Positions 35,688-44,039 are shown, numbered from the stretch's first letter. The stretch: 64,000 nt of DNA from Marixanthomonas ophiurae (GCF_003413745.1 NZ_QVID01000001.1:1798001-1862000), one strand, 5' to 3'. A program made the numbers and translations. The notes: generated by a model from the sequence alone, not told the origin.

Positions 35688-37073
35688 ATGACCCAAAAAG
35701 GAAGCATTCATTTTGAAATTTCCGAGCGGAAGATTCTACTACGTATTTTCGATATTGTAAGCGTACTCCTCTTACTTTACGGAATAGGGCAGGTGTTCAA
35801 TTTTGATTATTTTAAAATAAACTCCGAGCATTGGGTTTGGTCCATTGTATTGGCGCTATATCTCACTATTTTTGCCACTATTTTTGAATTGTACAACCTA
35901 CAAAAAGCCAGTAAGTTGGAAACGGTAATACAGAACATTGTGTTTACTGCTTCGGTAACGGTACTGTTTTATTTATTGACCCCTTTTTACACCCCAACAT
36001 TACCAGCAAACAGATTACAGATTGTTTACTTCTTTCTCGCAATCAACGTTGCTTTATTTATTTGGCGGTATGCTTATATCACTTTTATTTCTGCTCCTCG
36101 GTTCTTTAAAAGAGTTATGCTTATAGGCAGTTCTGAAACCATAGAGCAAGTAGCGTGTTCTTTGGAAACTTCAGATCCCAATTATCGGGTGATTGGTTAT
36201 GTAAATACAGCGAACACACCCTATCAAACTCAAAAACTAATTGAATTTGAGAATGACTCAATTTCTGAAACGGTTGATAAGCATAGTATTTCTGAAATAG
36301 TAGTCGCGCTGTCAAAAACTGAAGAAATGACCATTCCTTTAAACAATCAGCTTATTAGGGTGTTGGAAAAAGGAATGCCTATTAAGGAATACACTCATGT
36401 TTATGAAGAATTAAATCGTAAAGTTCCAGTTCAATTTATTGCAGAAGACTTTTACCGTTATTTTCCCTTCAGTCGGAGCAATCAAAATAAATTGTACCTA
36501 TTTTTTCATCGTTTAATGGATCTTTTGTTTTCAATTATTGGGTTACTATTCGGTGTTTTAATATCTCCTCTTATCATTATCGGAAATTTATTAGGAAATA
36601 GAGGTCCTCTTTTCTATAAACAGGAGCGTGTGGGTACAAATGGTAATACTTTCAAAATATATAAATTACGAAGTATGGTGATTGATGCAGAAAAAGATGG
36701 AGCGCAATATGCCAAAAAGAAAGATACGCGTATTACATACTTCGGAAAATTTTTAAGACGTACCCGAATTGATGAAATACCACAATTTATAAATGTTATT
36801 AAAGGTGACATGAGTGTGATTGGCCCCAGACCAGAACGCCCCATGTTTGTAAAAACTTTATCACAGCAAATTCCATTTTATGAAATACGGCATTTAGTAA
36901 AGCCCGGTGTTACTGGGTGGGCTCAAGTAAATGCCAAATACGGAATGACTCAAGAAGATGCACTTGAAAAGCTACAATACGACCTATACTACATTAAACG
37001 TCGTAGTTTTTTCTTAGATAGCAAAATTATATTGAAAACCCTAAGTACCATAATCTTTTTTAGAGGACAATAG
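35688..37073 (+). CDS. Polyprenyl glycosylphosphotransferase (WbaP/WcaJ type), initiating enzyme
   Basis: Transfers a sugar-1-phosphate from UDP-sugar to undecaprenyl phosphate, the first membrane step of glycan assembly. The 461-residue protein has four N-terminal helices (about 15-135), a CoA-binding-like Rossmann domain (FKRVMLIGSSETIEQVACSLE) and a C-terminal catalytic domain preceded by a helix (about 275-300). The diagnostic catalytic block includes PLFYKQERVGTNGNTFKIY, KLRSMVIDAEKDGAQY, FLRRTRIDEIPQFINVIKGD, MSVIGPRPERPMFV and KPGVTGWAQVNAKYG. It is the last gene of the glycan locus. Confidence 0.93.
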   Translation: MTQKGSIHFEISERKILLRIFDIVSVLLLLYGIGQVFNFDYFKINSEHWVWSIVLALYLTIFATIFELYNLQKASKLETVIQNIVFTASVTVLFYLLTPFYTPTLPANRLQIVYFFLAINVALFIWRYAYITFISAPRFFKRVMLIGSSETIEQVACSLETSDPNYRVIGYVNTANTPYQTQKLIEFENDSISETVDKHSISEIVVALSKTEEMTIPLNNQLIRVLEKGMPIKEYTHVYEELNRKVPVQFIAEDFYRYFPFSRSNQNKLYLFFHRLMDLLFSIIGLLFGVLISPLIIIGNLLGNRGPLFYKQERVGTNGNTFKIYKLRSMVIDAEKDGAQYAKKKDTRITYFGKFLRRTRIDEIPQFINVIKGDMSVIGPRPERPMFVKTLSQQIPFYEIRHLVKPGVTGWAQVNAKYGMTQEDALEKLQYDLYYIKRRSFFLDSKIILKTLSTIIFFRGQ

Positions 37074-37075
37074 TT

Positions 37076-37123
37076 CAGCCCTTCGGTTCACTTCGACTTC
37101 ACTCAGTGCAGGCCGCTCAGGAC
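37076..37123. repeat. CTGAG/TTCGAC repeat cluster after the glycan locus
   Basis: CAGCCCTTCGGTTCACTTCG followed by ACTTCACTCAGTGCAGG and CCGCTCAGGAC contains several copies of the CTTCG...CTCAG words that also make up the elements at 29615 and 37425. Flavobacterial genomes carry many such intergenic elements. After it comes a 7-bp tandem repeat (TAGTGAA, three units, about 37147-37167). Confidence 0.5.
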
Positions 37124-37208
37124 AAGTATGCAGTTAGCAGTATTCAGTAAATAGTGAATAGTGAATAGTAAAATTATTATATTTTTTTAAAAACAATATT
37201 AAAATAGA

Positions 37209-37356
37209 GGTGGCTGAGTGGTTTTCGTTTTTTTACAATGCTAAAATGATAGCCAAAATAACATAAAACGAAAAGTGTATCGAAGCCACCGTGTTCAGTA
37301 TTGGTTTCGTTACTAATTCGTAATCCTTACCAGTCTTCCTAACTCACTCAACCACC
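37209..37356. mobile_element. MITE-like element with terminal inverted repeats
   Basis: The left end GGTGGCTGAGTGGTT (37209-37223) is matched by the reverse complement of the right end, GGTGGTTGAGTGAGT (37342-37356), with three mismatches. Inside, GGTGGCT/AGCCACC (37209-37215 and 37284-37290) and TTTTCGTTTT/AAAACGAAAA (37222-37231 and 37265-37274) make a long internal hairpin. At about 148 bp it has no ORF. Size and structure fit a non-autonomous mobile or REP-type element. No target-site duplication was identified with confidence. Confidence 0.45.
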
Positions 37357-37398
37357 GTAAGTAGATATTCAGCTAAATAGACTAATATAAGGTTGCTG

Positions 37399-37445
37399 AG
37401 TGTTTTGCATTAGCAAAACGCTATGTGCTGAGCCTGTCGAAGTAT
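37399..37445. repeat. Hairpin plus CTGAGCCTGTCGAAG element
   Basis: AGTGTTTTGC and GCAAAACGCT (37399-37422) form a 10-bp stem with one G-T wobble around a 4-base loop. GTGCTGAGCCTGTCGAAGTAT follows (37425-37445), the same word family as the element at 23764. No T-tract is present on the plus strand. It could end minus-strand transcription from the DUF4105 gene, but without a T-tract this is weak. The whole 37074-37461 gap contains no credible gene. Confidence 0.5.
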
Positions 37446-37461
37446 ATTGAAGCATCCGGCT

Positions 37462-38616
37462 TTATTCCCTCTTCAAATACCCAATCAAGAAAATATACCG
37501 AATAGCCAAAGCAACCAATAAAGGAAGTAGCGCAGTTGCAAAAACCTGTACTCCCGTTATCCAATGGATTGTTAACAAACCTAATAACACGATTAAAAAG
37601 AACACATATTTTCGTGCCCATTGTTTAGGAAACCGCTTCACAATAACGCCTATTAGCAACAAGCTTAATGGAAAAGCCCACAATAAATTATAATTATTGG
37701 CCGTAGCGGTATGGTCGGTTGCTACCCAAAGTAACAGTAAAAACACACCAATTAAGCCCGTGATTAAAAAAGTAGTAGCATCCAAGAAACGACTTCTGGT
37801 GTTATTTTTTCGGTCTTTAAAGGTTATAAATACAATCAATAACCCAATCAATCCAAAAATAAACAACGGACTCGTAAAAAAGAAAGGATTTCCTTCAGTA
37901 GGCTTGTTTTTGAATAGGGTAGAGGTGTCTTGTACCAATGGTTCTTTGTTGCCATTTCGGGTGATTACGGCCGTTTCAGCAGCTTTAAAAATATAATTGG
38001 GTAGAAATTGATACTCCCAAGCAGTGGCTTGTTTATCGATTACGGCTCCCAATGCAACATCAATCCCTAAACTTCCCCAAGTGTTCCAGTATAAGTTTTT
38101 CTGAATTAATTCTCGGAAGGTCTGTTCTTCCTTCACAAAATCGGCGTTATATTGGAGCTGCTCGCCCAAAACTTCTTTAAGCACATCGCGAATTTTTGTA
38201 GCGCAATTGTCGTAAAAGAAATCATATTTGTACTTTCGGTTTTCGGGTTTGGCATTATTCTGAAGAAAATTAAAGACCGCTTGCTTTTCAGAATAGGTTA
38301 AATTAAGTGTTTGCTGTTTTACCCATCGATTTTGTGCTACATAACTTTTATAAAACGGCTCATAATAACTAACTCCGAGTTGGTATAACAATTTTCCTCT
38401 TGCAAATTTGGTGTAGAAATTAGGCGTATTAAAGTCATATACACCATAATTAAATACAATGTCTAGATTCTTATTTTTATCTTCTACACGGAAAGCACTA
38501 TGACCAAATTTATCATATAATTGACCGCCAGGTCCAATAGTTAAAATACTTACTTCGGCACTTTCAGACAAGGACGTATATTGTGCTTTTACTGGAGTAT
38601 TCAGAAAAAAGAACAA
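37462..38616 (-). CDS. DUF4105 (Lnb-type N-terminal periplasmic domain) membrane protein
   Basis: A 384-residue protein with a signal segment ending near NTPVKAQ, an extracytoplasmic DUF4105 domain (about 15-230) and about five C-terminal helices. ILTIGPGGQLYDKFGHSAFRV and YDFFYDNCATKIRDVL hold the conserved His and Cys of this papain-like/NlpC-like family. Function is unknown; an envelope peptidase or amidase role is possible. The start is uncertain. The TTG at 38616 leaves a short signal peptide without positive charges. Reading upstream to a CTG at 38667 adds LNAKLFFSKPLYLFITV, a better signal peptide, and the frame has no ATG before the TGA upstream. Confidence 0.85.
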   Translation of the reverse strand: MFFFLNTPVKAQYTSLSESAEVSILTIGPGGQLYDKFGHSAFRVEDKNKNLDIVFNYGVYDFNTPNFYTKFARGKLLYQLGVSYYEPFYKSYVAQNRWVKQQTLNLTYSEKQAVFNFLQNNAKPENRKYKYDFFYDNCATKIRDVLKEVLGEQLQYNADFVKEEQTFRELIQKNLYWNTWGSLGIDVALGAVIDKQATAWEYQFLPNYIFKAAETAVITRNGNKEPLVQDTSTLFKNKPTEGNPFFFTSPLFIFGLIGLLIVFITFKDRKNNTRSRFLDATTFLITGLIGVFLLLLWVATDHTATANNYNLLWAFPLSLLLIGVIVKRFPKQWARKYVFFLIVLLGLLTIHWITGVQVFATALLPLLVALAIRYIFLIGYLKRE

Positions 38617-38748
38617 TACGGTTATAAAAAGATATAACGGTTTGGAAAAGAAAAGTTTTGCGTTCAGAACAGTAGGTTTTAAATTGCTACTTCAAAAATA
38701 AGCTTTCTTTGTATACTTCGGAAAATTTCAGAAATAAGAAAGTGTAAA

Positions 38749-39816
38749 TTATCTAAAAACGCTCCAATCCAGCTTCAACGAAAAGACGTTCGAATACAGT
38801 GCGGCACTTTGGTCACCAATATCGGTTAAAGCGTAATCTACTTGAATACCTTTGTATTTAAAACCAACGCCAATATTGGGCTGAAAGCCTACAGAATCAC
38901 TTCCGTCTAGTTGCTGGATGTTTTGAAAATTACCGACTCCGGCGCGTATAAATACCAAATCGATGTACCCAAACTGAAGTCCGGCAGCGGGTGTCATACT
39001 CGTAAAAGACGTAGAAAAAATATCATTGGTTTGGGCAAAACGGAAATTAAAATCCACTTCGGCCAACAATGAAAAGTCATAATGGAATACAAACTTTCTA
39101 GAAACTCCTAATTGTAGTTTAGGAATTGTAATTTCAGTAGTTTCAGGCAATTCCTGATTTTGCCCTTCCACAGCACCTTGTATGGTAGCAAATTCATCTT
39201 CATCAATACTCCAGGCATTAAAGGTAGTAGTGATATCACGCGCCATTAAACCAAACTTCCAATCTCCTGTATTAAATTGAAGTCCGGCATCAAAGCCGAA
39301 ACCCCAAGAGGAAGCAAAATCACCTATGATTCTTCTAATTACTTTTGCATTCACACCGACATTTAGACCATCTAATGGCAACGCTCGGGCATAGGAAAAA
39401 GTAACCCCATAATCGGCTGTAGAGAACAAACTAATACGGTTGTAATCAATATTTCCTTGATCATCTATAAGTTGTGTCGTGTTTAAAATGTCATCTACAC
39501 CAAAACGGATTACTGATAAAGCGACAACACTCCGGTCATCCAGCGGCATAGCAAAAGCTCCATAATCGTAGTTAGCAATGTTGGCAAAGTAGGAGGCGTG
39601 CATTAAAGAAAGTTGATTGTCTTCCAGCGCTACCAAACCTGCAGGGTTCCAGTAGCCTGAATTTACATCTCCAGAAGAAGCAGTAACCGCATTCGCCATA
39701 CCAAACGCAGCAGCATCCACCCCAATATTCATAAACTCATTCGAGTATTTTCTCGTGGTTTGTGATTGGGCGGCTACACCGATTATTAAAAAAAGTAAAA
39801 ATAGTTTCTTCTTCAA
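38749..39816 (-). CDS. PorV/PorQ family outer-membrane protein (type IX secretion-related)
   Basis: A 355-residue beta-barrel protein from the TTG at 39816, giving signal peptide MKKKLFLLFLIIGVAAQSQ. A longer frame to a TTG at 39855 adds 13 residues without improving the signal peptide. The mature protein starts SNEFMNIGVDAAAFGMANAVTA with the SGDVNSGYWNPAGL segment typical of the FadL/UPF0164-like PorV and PorQ proteins. Alternating hydrophobic strands continue to the C-terminal FSLKLDWSVFR. PorV takes part in the attachment and C-terminal signal processing of type IX secretion cargo; this copy is of the PorV2-like branch, so its exact partner is not certain. It is divergent from pssA. Confidence 0.87.
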   Translation of the reverse strand: MKKKLFLLFLIIGVAAQSQTTRKYSNEFMNIGVDAAAFGMANAVTASSGDVNSGYWNPAGLVALEDNQLSLMHASYFANIANYDYGAFAMPLDDRSVVALSVIRFGVDDILNTTQLIDDQGNIDYNRISLFSTADYGVTFSYARALPLDGLNVGVNAKVIRRIIGDFASSWGFGFDAGLQFNTGDWKFGLMARDITTTFNAWSIDEDEFATIQGAVEGQNQELPETTEITIPKLQLGVSRKFVFHYDFSLLAEVDFNFRFAQTNDIFSTSFTSMTPAAGLQFGYIDLVFIRAGVGNFQNIQQLDGSDSVGFQPNIGVGFKYKGIQVDYALTDIGDQSAALYSNVFSLKLDWSVFR

Positions 39817-39942
39817 GCTTAAAATTTTGCGCAAATATCTTACAATTTTACACAATAGTAAACTATAATTTTAGCTACATATTGTATTTATACATGGTTA
39901 GACGAAAATACTTTGCTATTTTTACAAACAGACACCCATAAT

Positions 39943-40683
39943 ATGATAAAACAGATACCTAACATCATCACGTCGTTAAATTTACTTTGCGGAAGTGTTG
40001 CCGTACTTTTTGCCGTTTCGGGCGATTTGATAACTGCTTCATTTTTTGTGTTCTTCGGAATCTTCTTCGATTTTTTTGATGGTCTCGCCGCACGCGTCTT
40101 TAATGCACAAAGTGATGTTGGCTTAGAACTGGACTCTTTAGCCGATATGATAACAAGTGGATTGGCACCGGCAATTGTGATGGTTCAGCTGTTATCGGAA
40201 GCTACCTTAGGCCACCCCTTAATTATTACAGATATTTTTACTGAAGATAGTTGGAACAGTGGTTTAAATACCTATATCCCTTTTATCGGGTTGCTTATTG
40301 CAGTGGCTTCGGCATATCGCTTGGCAAAATTTAATGTGGATACCAGACAGACTAGTAGTTTTATAGGGCTTCCTACTCCTGCAAATGCACTATTAATATT
40401 GAGTTTACCACTAATACTACACTTTCAGTATTTTGAAGGAATAGAAGCGGTTATATTAAATCCGTGGGTTTTAATTGGATTAACCGTATTCAGTTGTGTT
40501 CTATTAAATGCGGAAATCCCACTTTTTGCATTAAAATTTAAAACCTGGGATGTTAAAAGTAATTTGTTGCGGTATGTTTTTATTGCAATTTGCTTAATCG
40601 CCGTATTGGTTTTAAAGTTTATTGCTATTCCGGTTATTATCGGAATTTATATTATACTCTCTCTCTTATCTAACAATAAATAA
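39943..40683 (+). CDS. pssA: CDP-diacylglycerol-serine O-phosphatidyltransferase
   Basis: Makes phosphatidylserine from CDP-diacylglycerol and serine at the inner membrane, the precursor of phosphatidylethanolamine. From the ATG at 39943 it has 246 residues and about 7-8 helices. The CDP-alcohol phosphotransferase signature D-G-x2-A-R-x8-G-x3-D-x3-D is complete in FDGLAAR...GLELDSLAD (about 44-66). A TTG ten codons upstream is an unlikely start. A near-match to the -7 box (TACTTTG) lies about 30 bp upstream, with no clear -33. Confidence 0.94.
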   Translation: MIKQIPNIITSLNLLCGSVAVLFAVSGDLITASFFVFFGIFFDFFDGLAARVFNAQSDVGLELDSLADMITSGLAPAIVMVQLLSEATLGHPLIITDIFTEDSWNSGLNTYIPFIGLLIAVASAYRLAKFNVDTRQTSSFIGLPTPANALLILSLPLILHFQYFEGIEAVILNPWVLIGLTVFSCVLLNAEIPLFALKFKTWDVKSNLLRYVFIAICLIAVLVLKFIAIPVIIGIYIILSLLSNNK

Positions 40684-40808
40684 TTACGTTTTTCTTTCTT
40701 CGGAACTATTATTTATAAATCGCTAGATGATAAAGTTAGGTTAAACACGTGGAAATCGATGTGTTTACACAGTAGTTTTAGTATTTTTCAATAAAAGAAA
40801 AATAAACT

Positions 40809-41858
40809 ATGAGTGAAGTAAAAGCATATGCAGCACACGCTGAAAAAGAAAATTTAAAACCTTTAGATATTGAAAGGCGAAATGTAAAGGCAACCGACGT
40901 AGAAATTGATATTTTATACTGTGGCGTTTGCCATAGTGATATCCATACGGTAAATGATGATTGGGGTGGAGCCAAATACCCAGTTGTTCCTGGACACGAA
41001 ATCGTGGGCCGTGTTTTAAATGTGGGCGATAAAGTAAAAAACTTTAAAGAAGGCGATTTAGTAGGAGTAGGGTGTATGGTAGATTCTTGTCAAACATGTG
41101 ATTCTTGTAAAGAAGGATTGGAACAATATTGCGAAAACGGAGCCATTATGACTTATGATGGTAAAGACGAACATTTGGGCGGTCATACCTTTGGAGGGTA
41201 CTCCGAAAAAATAGTAGTGGATAAAGAATTTGTTTTATCCATTCCTGAAAACATCGACATTAAAGCAACCGCACCTTTATTGTGTGCAGGAATAACAACC
41301 TGGTCACCACTACAACACTGGAATGTTAAAAAAGGTGATAAAGTAGGTGTAATTGGTTTAGGTGGTTTAGGCCATATGGGCGTAAAATTTGCTAGCGCTA
41401 TGGGAGCCCATGTAGTTATGATTACTACGTCACCGTCTAAAAGTGATGATGCCAAAAGTTTAGGGGCTGATTCCGTTTTGATTTCGAAAGATGAAAAACA
41501 AATGGAAGAGCATGCCAACTCGTTCGATTTTCTACTGAATACCGTACCGGTTGGGCACGATACCAATCCATATATAGCCTTGTTAAAAAGAGATGCAACT
41601 ATGGTGATGGTTGGAGCCATTGAGCCGTTAGACCCAATTCACGGTGGAGGCTTGATTATAGGTAGAAAAAGCGTTGCAGGATCTGTAATTGGCGGAATAA
41701 AAGAAACCCAAGAAATGTTAGATTTCTGTGGTGAGCACAACATTACTTGCGATGTAGAAATGATTGATATTCAAAACATCAACGATGCATACGAACGAGT
41801 TGTAAACTCTGATGTGAAATACCGATTTGTAATTGATATGAAATCGTTAAAAAACTAA
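40809..41858 (+). CDS. Zinc-dependent NAD(P)-linked alcohol dehydrogenase (YahK/CAD type)
   Basis: Medium-chain dehydrogenase/reductase of 349 residues that interconverts aldehydes and alcohols. The catalytic zinc site is CGVCHSDIHTVND (Cys about 37, His about 59 in PVVPGHEIVGRV). The structural zinc site is the four-cysteine block CQTCDSCKEGLEQYC (about 95-109). The nucleotide-binding loop is VGVIGLGGLGHMGVKFA (about 180). The order fits the cinnamyl-alcohol-dehydrogenase/YahK subgroup, usually NADPH-dependent. It is a single gene with a strong terminator just after it. Confidence 0.93.
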   Translation: MSEVKAYAAHAEKENLKPLDIERRNVKATDVEIDILYCGVCHSDIHTVNDDWGGAKYPVVPGHEIVGRVLNVGDKVKNFKEGDLVGVGCMVDSCQTCDSCKEGLEQYCENGAIMTYDGKDEHLGGHTFGGYSEKIVVDKEFVLSIPENIDIKATAPLLCAGITTWSPLQHWNVKKGDKVGVIGLGGLGHMGVKFASAMGAHVVMITTSPSKSDDAKSLGADSVLISKDEKQMEEHANSFDFLLNTVPVGHDTNPYIALLKRDATMVMVGAIEPLDPIHGGGLIIGRKSVAGSVIGGIKETQEMLDFCGEHNITCDVEMIDIQNINDAYERVVNSDVKYRFVIDMKSLKN

Positions 41859-41878
41859 ATAACAAGTAGAAAAAAAGG

Positions 41879-41914
41879 AAAACCCTGAAACAGCTTGTTG
41901 TTTTGGGGTTTTTA
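41879..41914 (+). terminator. Rho-independent terminator after the alcohol dehydrogenase gene
   Basis: AAAACCCTGAAACA (41879-41892) pairs over 14 bp (two G-T wobbles) with TGTTTTGGGGTTTT (41899-41912) around the loop GCTTGT, with the T-run extending to 41913. It starts about 20 bp after the stop codon. Confidence 0.85.
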
Positions 41915-41995
41915 TATTGTTACTTATAAGTTTAATCAAATATCTATCATCTAAAAGCGGAGCGGTCTCATGTCTTAGTCGGACACGACTAATTA

Positions 41996-42739
41996 TTAAT
42001 CTTGAAACAACTTTTTCTTCCGAAGTTCAAAGTTTTGGCCTAAATATACTTTACGAACCATTTCGTCATTGGCAAGGTCTTCCGGCTCGCCGTGTTTTAA
42101 AATACTACCTTCAAACATTAGGTAGGTTCTGTCAGTAATGGCTAAGGTTTCCTGTACGTTGTGATCGGTAATAAGAATACCAATGTTTTTGTCTTTTAAT
42201 TGGGCTACAATGCGCTGAATGTCTTCTACCGCAACAGGATCAACCCCGGCAAAAGGTTCGTCCAATAAAATAAAATGAGGATCCGTTGCTAAGGCACGAG
42301 CAATTTCGGTACGGCGACGTTCACCACCACTTAATAAATCGCCACGACTTTTTCGAATATGACCTAACCCAAATTCTTCAATAAGTGACTCCATTTTCAT
42401 GTACTGCTCTTTTTTGGAGAGCTTAGTCAACTGTAGCACACTTAAAATATTATCTTCAATGCTCAACTTTCTAAAAACAGAAGCTTCTTGTGCCAAATAG
42501 CCAATTCCGTTTTGCGCCCTTTTGTACATAGGGAATTTGGTAATATTGGTTCCTTCCAAAAAAATTTGCCCGCCATTTGGTTTTATCAATCCCACAATCA
42601 TATAAAAAGAGGTAGTTTTTCCGGCACCATTGGGACCTAATAAACCAACAATTTCTCCCTGGTTTACTTCAACGGTAATTCCTTTTACTACTTTACGTCC
42701 TTTATATGATTTAACTAGACTATCGGCTCTTAGCTTCAT
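41996..42739 (-). CDS. lptB: LPS export ABC transporter ATP-binding protein LptB
   Basis: ATPase of the LptB2FG complex that extracts lipopolysaccharide from the inner membrane. The 247-residue protein is a complete ABC domain: Walker A GLLGPNGAGKTTSFYMIVG (about 33-51), Q-loop GYLAQEASVFRKLS, signature LLSGGERRRTEIARAL (about 136-151), Walker B HFILLDEPFAGVDP (about 155-168) and H-loop TDHNV. The Q-loop EASVFRKL segment is specific to LptB. It is single here, without lptA/lptC next to it. A degenerate -7 box (TATCTTTA at 42767-42774) lies 28 bp upstream. It begins next to a gene-free gap of 950 bp. Confidence 0.96.
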   Translation of the reverse strand: MKLRADSLVKSYKGRKVVKGITVEVNQGEIVGLLGPNGAGKTTSFYMIVGLIKPNGGQIFLEGTNITKFPMYKRAQNGIGYLAQEASVFRKLSIEDNILSVLQLTKLSKKEQYMKMESLIEEFGLGHIRKSRGDLLSGGERRRTEIARALATDPHFILLDEPFAGVDPVAVEDIQRIVAQLKDKNIGILITDHNVQETLAITDRTYLMFEGSILKHGEPEDLANDEMVRKVYLGQNFELRKKKLFQD

Positions 42740-43225
42740 AAGCTGCTATGTGATTTCAATTTTTTGTAAAGATACTTAAAATTAAAGTGAAAAGGATAAC
42801 GTGTTTTCTTTCAGAAAAAAGGAAAGGTCCGGTCATTAGTTACTTCTGTTTGAATATTATACTTGTTCATTTTTTCCATTGATGAAAAAACGAACCAAAA
42901 AAATCTAGGCTTACGAAACTTTATCTAAATTTATTATTCGGTGTCTAAATTTTAGGAACTCGCTTTGAAAATTAGGGTCACTTTGTGAATTTTGCATGCT
43001 CACACAGCCTAAAATTGTAACAACACTCTCATTTCAAATTTTACGATAAATTTTCGATAGGCCGAAATAAGAACTTTTAAAAATTTAAATTTAATAATTC
43101 AAAATTTATTAGAAATCAACAATAATAGTAGGTTGGATTGATAGTTTAAGAAAGTTTAGGACGCTATTAATCTTTAGTGTTAATTGTCATTTAGTCTTAC
43201 GTCTCAAATCTAATATCTCCTATCT

Positions 43226-43271
43226 AAAAACAAGAAAAGCCATATCATCGTATTGCTACCTTGATATGGCT
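43226..43271 (-). terminator. Rho-independent terminator of the candidate small RNA
   Basis: AGCCATATCA and TGATATGGCT (43238-43247 and 43262-43271) form a perfect 10-bp stem with a 14-base loop. On the minus strand it is followed by TTTTCTTGTTTTT. On the plus strand no T-run follows, so it serves minus-strand transcription. Confidence 0.75.
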
Positions 43272-43540
43272 CCTTGTGAAACATGTCGTTGCCAGCTCAT
43301 TTTTTACAATGTAAAGCAAGTTTATTAAACCCCTGCAGCTGTGACGCGATTTCAACAGTCGAGAACAAATTTTTTAGAACGGTTTTGTACTATATAAATA
43401 GACAGTAAACCTAAAATTTGCCTCTACTTTTTTTAATCTCAAAACTAACTTTCGTGAGATTGTTAGCTTCTCGAACAATTAAAAAAAGATGTATAAAGAA
43501 CGTTACTTTATGTTTTCGCAATGACTGTTACATCATTTTG
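43226..43540 (-). ncRNA. Candidate small RNA of about 310 nt between rplS and lptB
   Basis: This stretch has no credible ORF but is bounded by a promoter match (43547-43577, minus) and a good intrinsic terminator (43226-43271, minus). Inside, several short inverted repeats can form hairpins: TTTAC/GTAAA around 43309; AATCTCA/TGAGATT (about 43434-43460); CTAAC/GTTAG in partial competition with it; ATTGTT/AACAAT just upstream. I do not recognise tmRNA, RNase P, SRP or tRNA signatures. A match to Rfam models known from Flavobacteria (such as 6S-Flavo or Flavo-1) could not be tested. The rest of the gap (42740-43225) shows nothing I can assign. Confidence 0.4.
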
Positions 43541-43546
43541 ATAGTG

Positions 43547-43577
43547 TAAATATAAAACCCTTTTTCAATTATACAAA
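43547..43577 (-). promoter_or_regulatory. Promoter match for the candidate small RNA
   Basis: Read on the minus strand: TTTG (43574-43577), 19-bp spacer, TATATTTA (43547-43554), differing from TAnnTTTG only in the last base. The spacing equals that of the rplS promoter. Confidence 0.5.
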
Positions 43578-43635
43578 TAATGTAATCGGTTTAATATAAA
43601 CAGTTTGCAAACATTGGTTATTAACATTTGTTCAT

Positions 43636-43667
43636 AAAAAAAGCGACCTGAAATAGATCGCTTTTTT
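43636..43667 (-). terminator. Rho-independent terminator of rplS
   Basis: AAAAAAGCGA (43637-43646) pairs with TCGCTTTTTT (43658-43667) around an 11-base loop. Both arms end in A/T runs, so it can work in both directions. It lies about 20 bp after the rplS stop codon. Confidence 0.85.
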
Positions 43668-43688
43668 GTTCTTCTATAAAAAGAGAGT

Positions 43689-44039
43689 TTAGCTACGCTT
43701 TTCTCTAATTCTGGCTTTTTTACCAGTAAGACCTCTAAAGTAGTAAATACGTTTTCTACGTACGCTACCTGTTTTGTTGATCTCAATTTTTTGTAATGCA
43801 GGTAAGTTCATTGGGAAGATACGCTCTACACCAACTGTACCAGACATTTTTCTAATGGTGAATGTTTGGGAAGTACCTGTACCTTTAATTTGGATAACAA
43901 CTCCTCTAAAAAACTGAGTTCTTGTTTTATCACCTTCACGAATTTCATAATACACAGTGATCGTATCACCAGCACCGAATTTTGGAAATTCTTTTTTAGT
44001 TACAAATTCGTCCTGAACAAATTTAATTAACGATTCCAT
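43689..44039 (-). CDS. rplS: Large ribosomal subunit protein bL19
   Basis: Ribosomal protein L19, located at the 30S-50S interface. The 116-residue product has the family's usual length and sequence: PKFGAGDTITVYYEIREGDKTR, QFFRGVVIQIKGTG, TFTIRKMSGTVGVERIFPM and the basic C-terminus RRKRIYYFRGLTGKKARIR. It is transcribed alone: the usual trmD neighbour is absent, and it has its own promoter and terminator. The upstream leader of about 70 nt is long enough to hold regulation, but I saw no clear structure. Confidence 0.98.
   Translation of the reverse strand: MESLIKFVQDEFVTKKEFPKFGAGDTITVYYEIREGDKTRTQFFRGVVIQIKGTGTSQTFTIRKMSGTVGVERIFPMNLPALQKIEINKTGSVRRKRIYYFRGLTGKKARIREKRS

Noticed and set aside
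1-37073. Locus as a capsule cluster of the Wzx/Wzy type
   Set aside because: No flippase or Wza/Wzc-type export proteins were seen, while a Wzm/Wzt pair is clearly present.
41183-41620. Open frame of 145 codons on the minus strand
   Set aside because: Antisense to the alcohol dehydrogenase gene; low-complexity mirror of its coding sequence.
43261-43320. Short frame MSWQRHVSQGAISR on the minus strand as a leader peptide
   Set aside because: Only 14 codons, no ribosome-binding site, and it runs into the terminator stem; too little to call.
43434-43466. Hairpins AATCTCA/TGAGATT as a terminator
   Set aside because: No T-run follows the stem on either strand in the right place, so it is kept only as internal structure of the candidate RNA.
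43565-43786. Open frame of 73 codons on the minus strand
   Set aside because: It overlaps the end of rplS in another frame and includes the rplS terminator.
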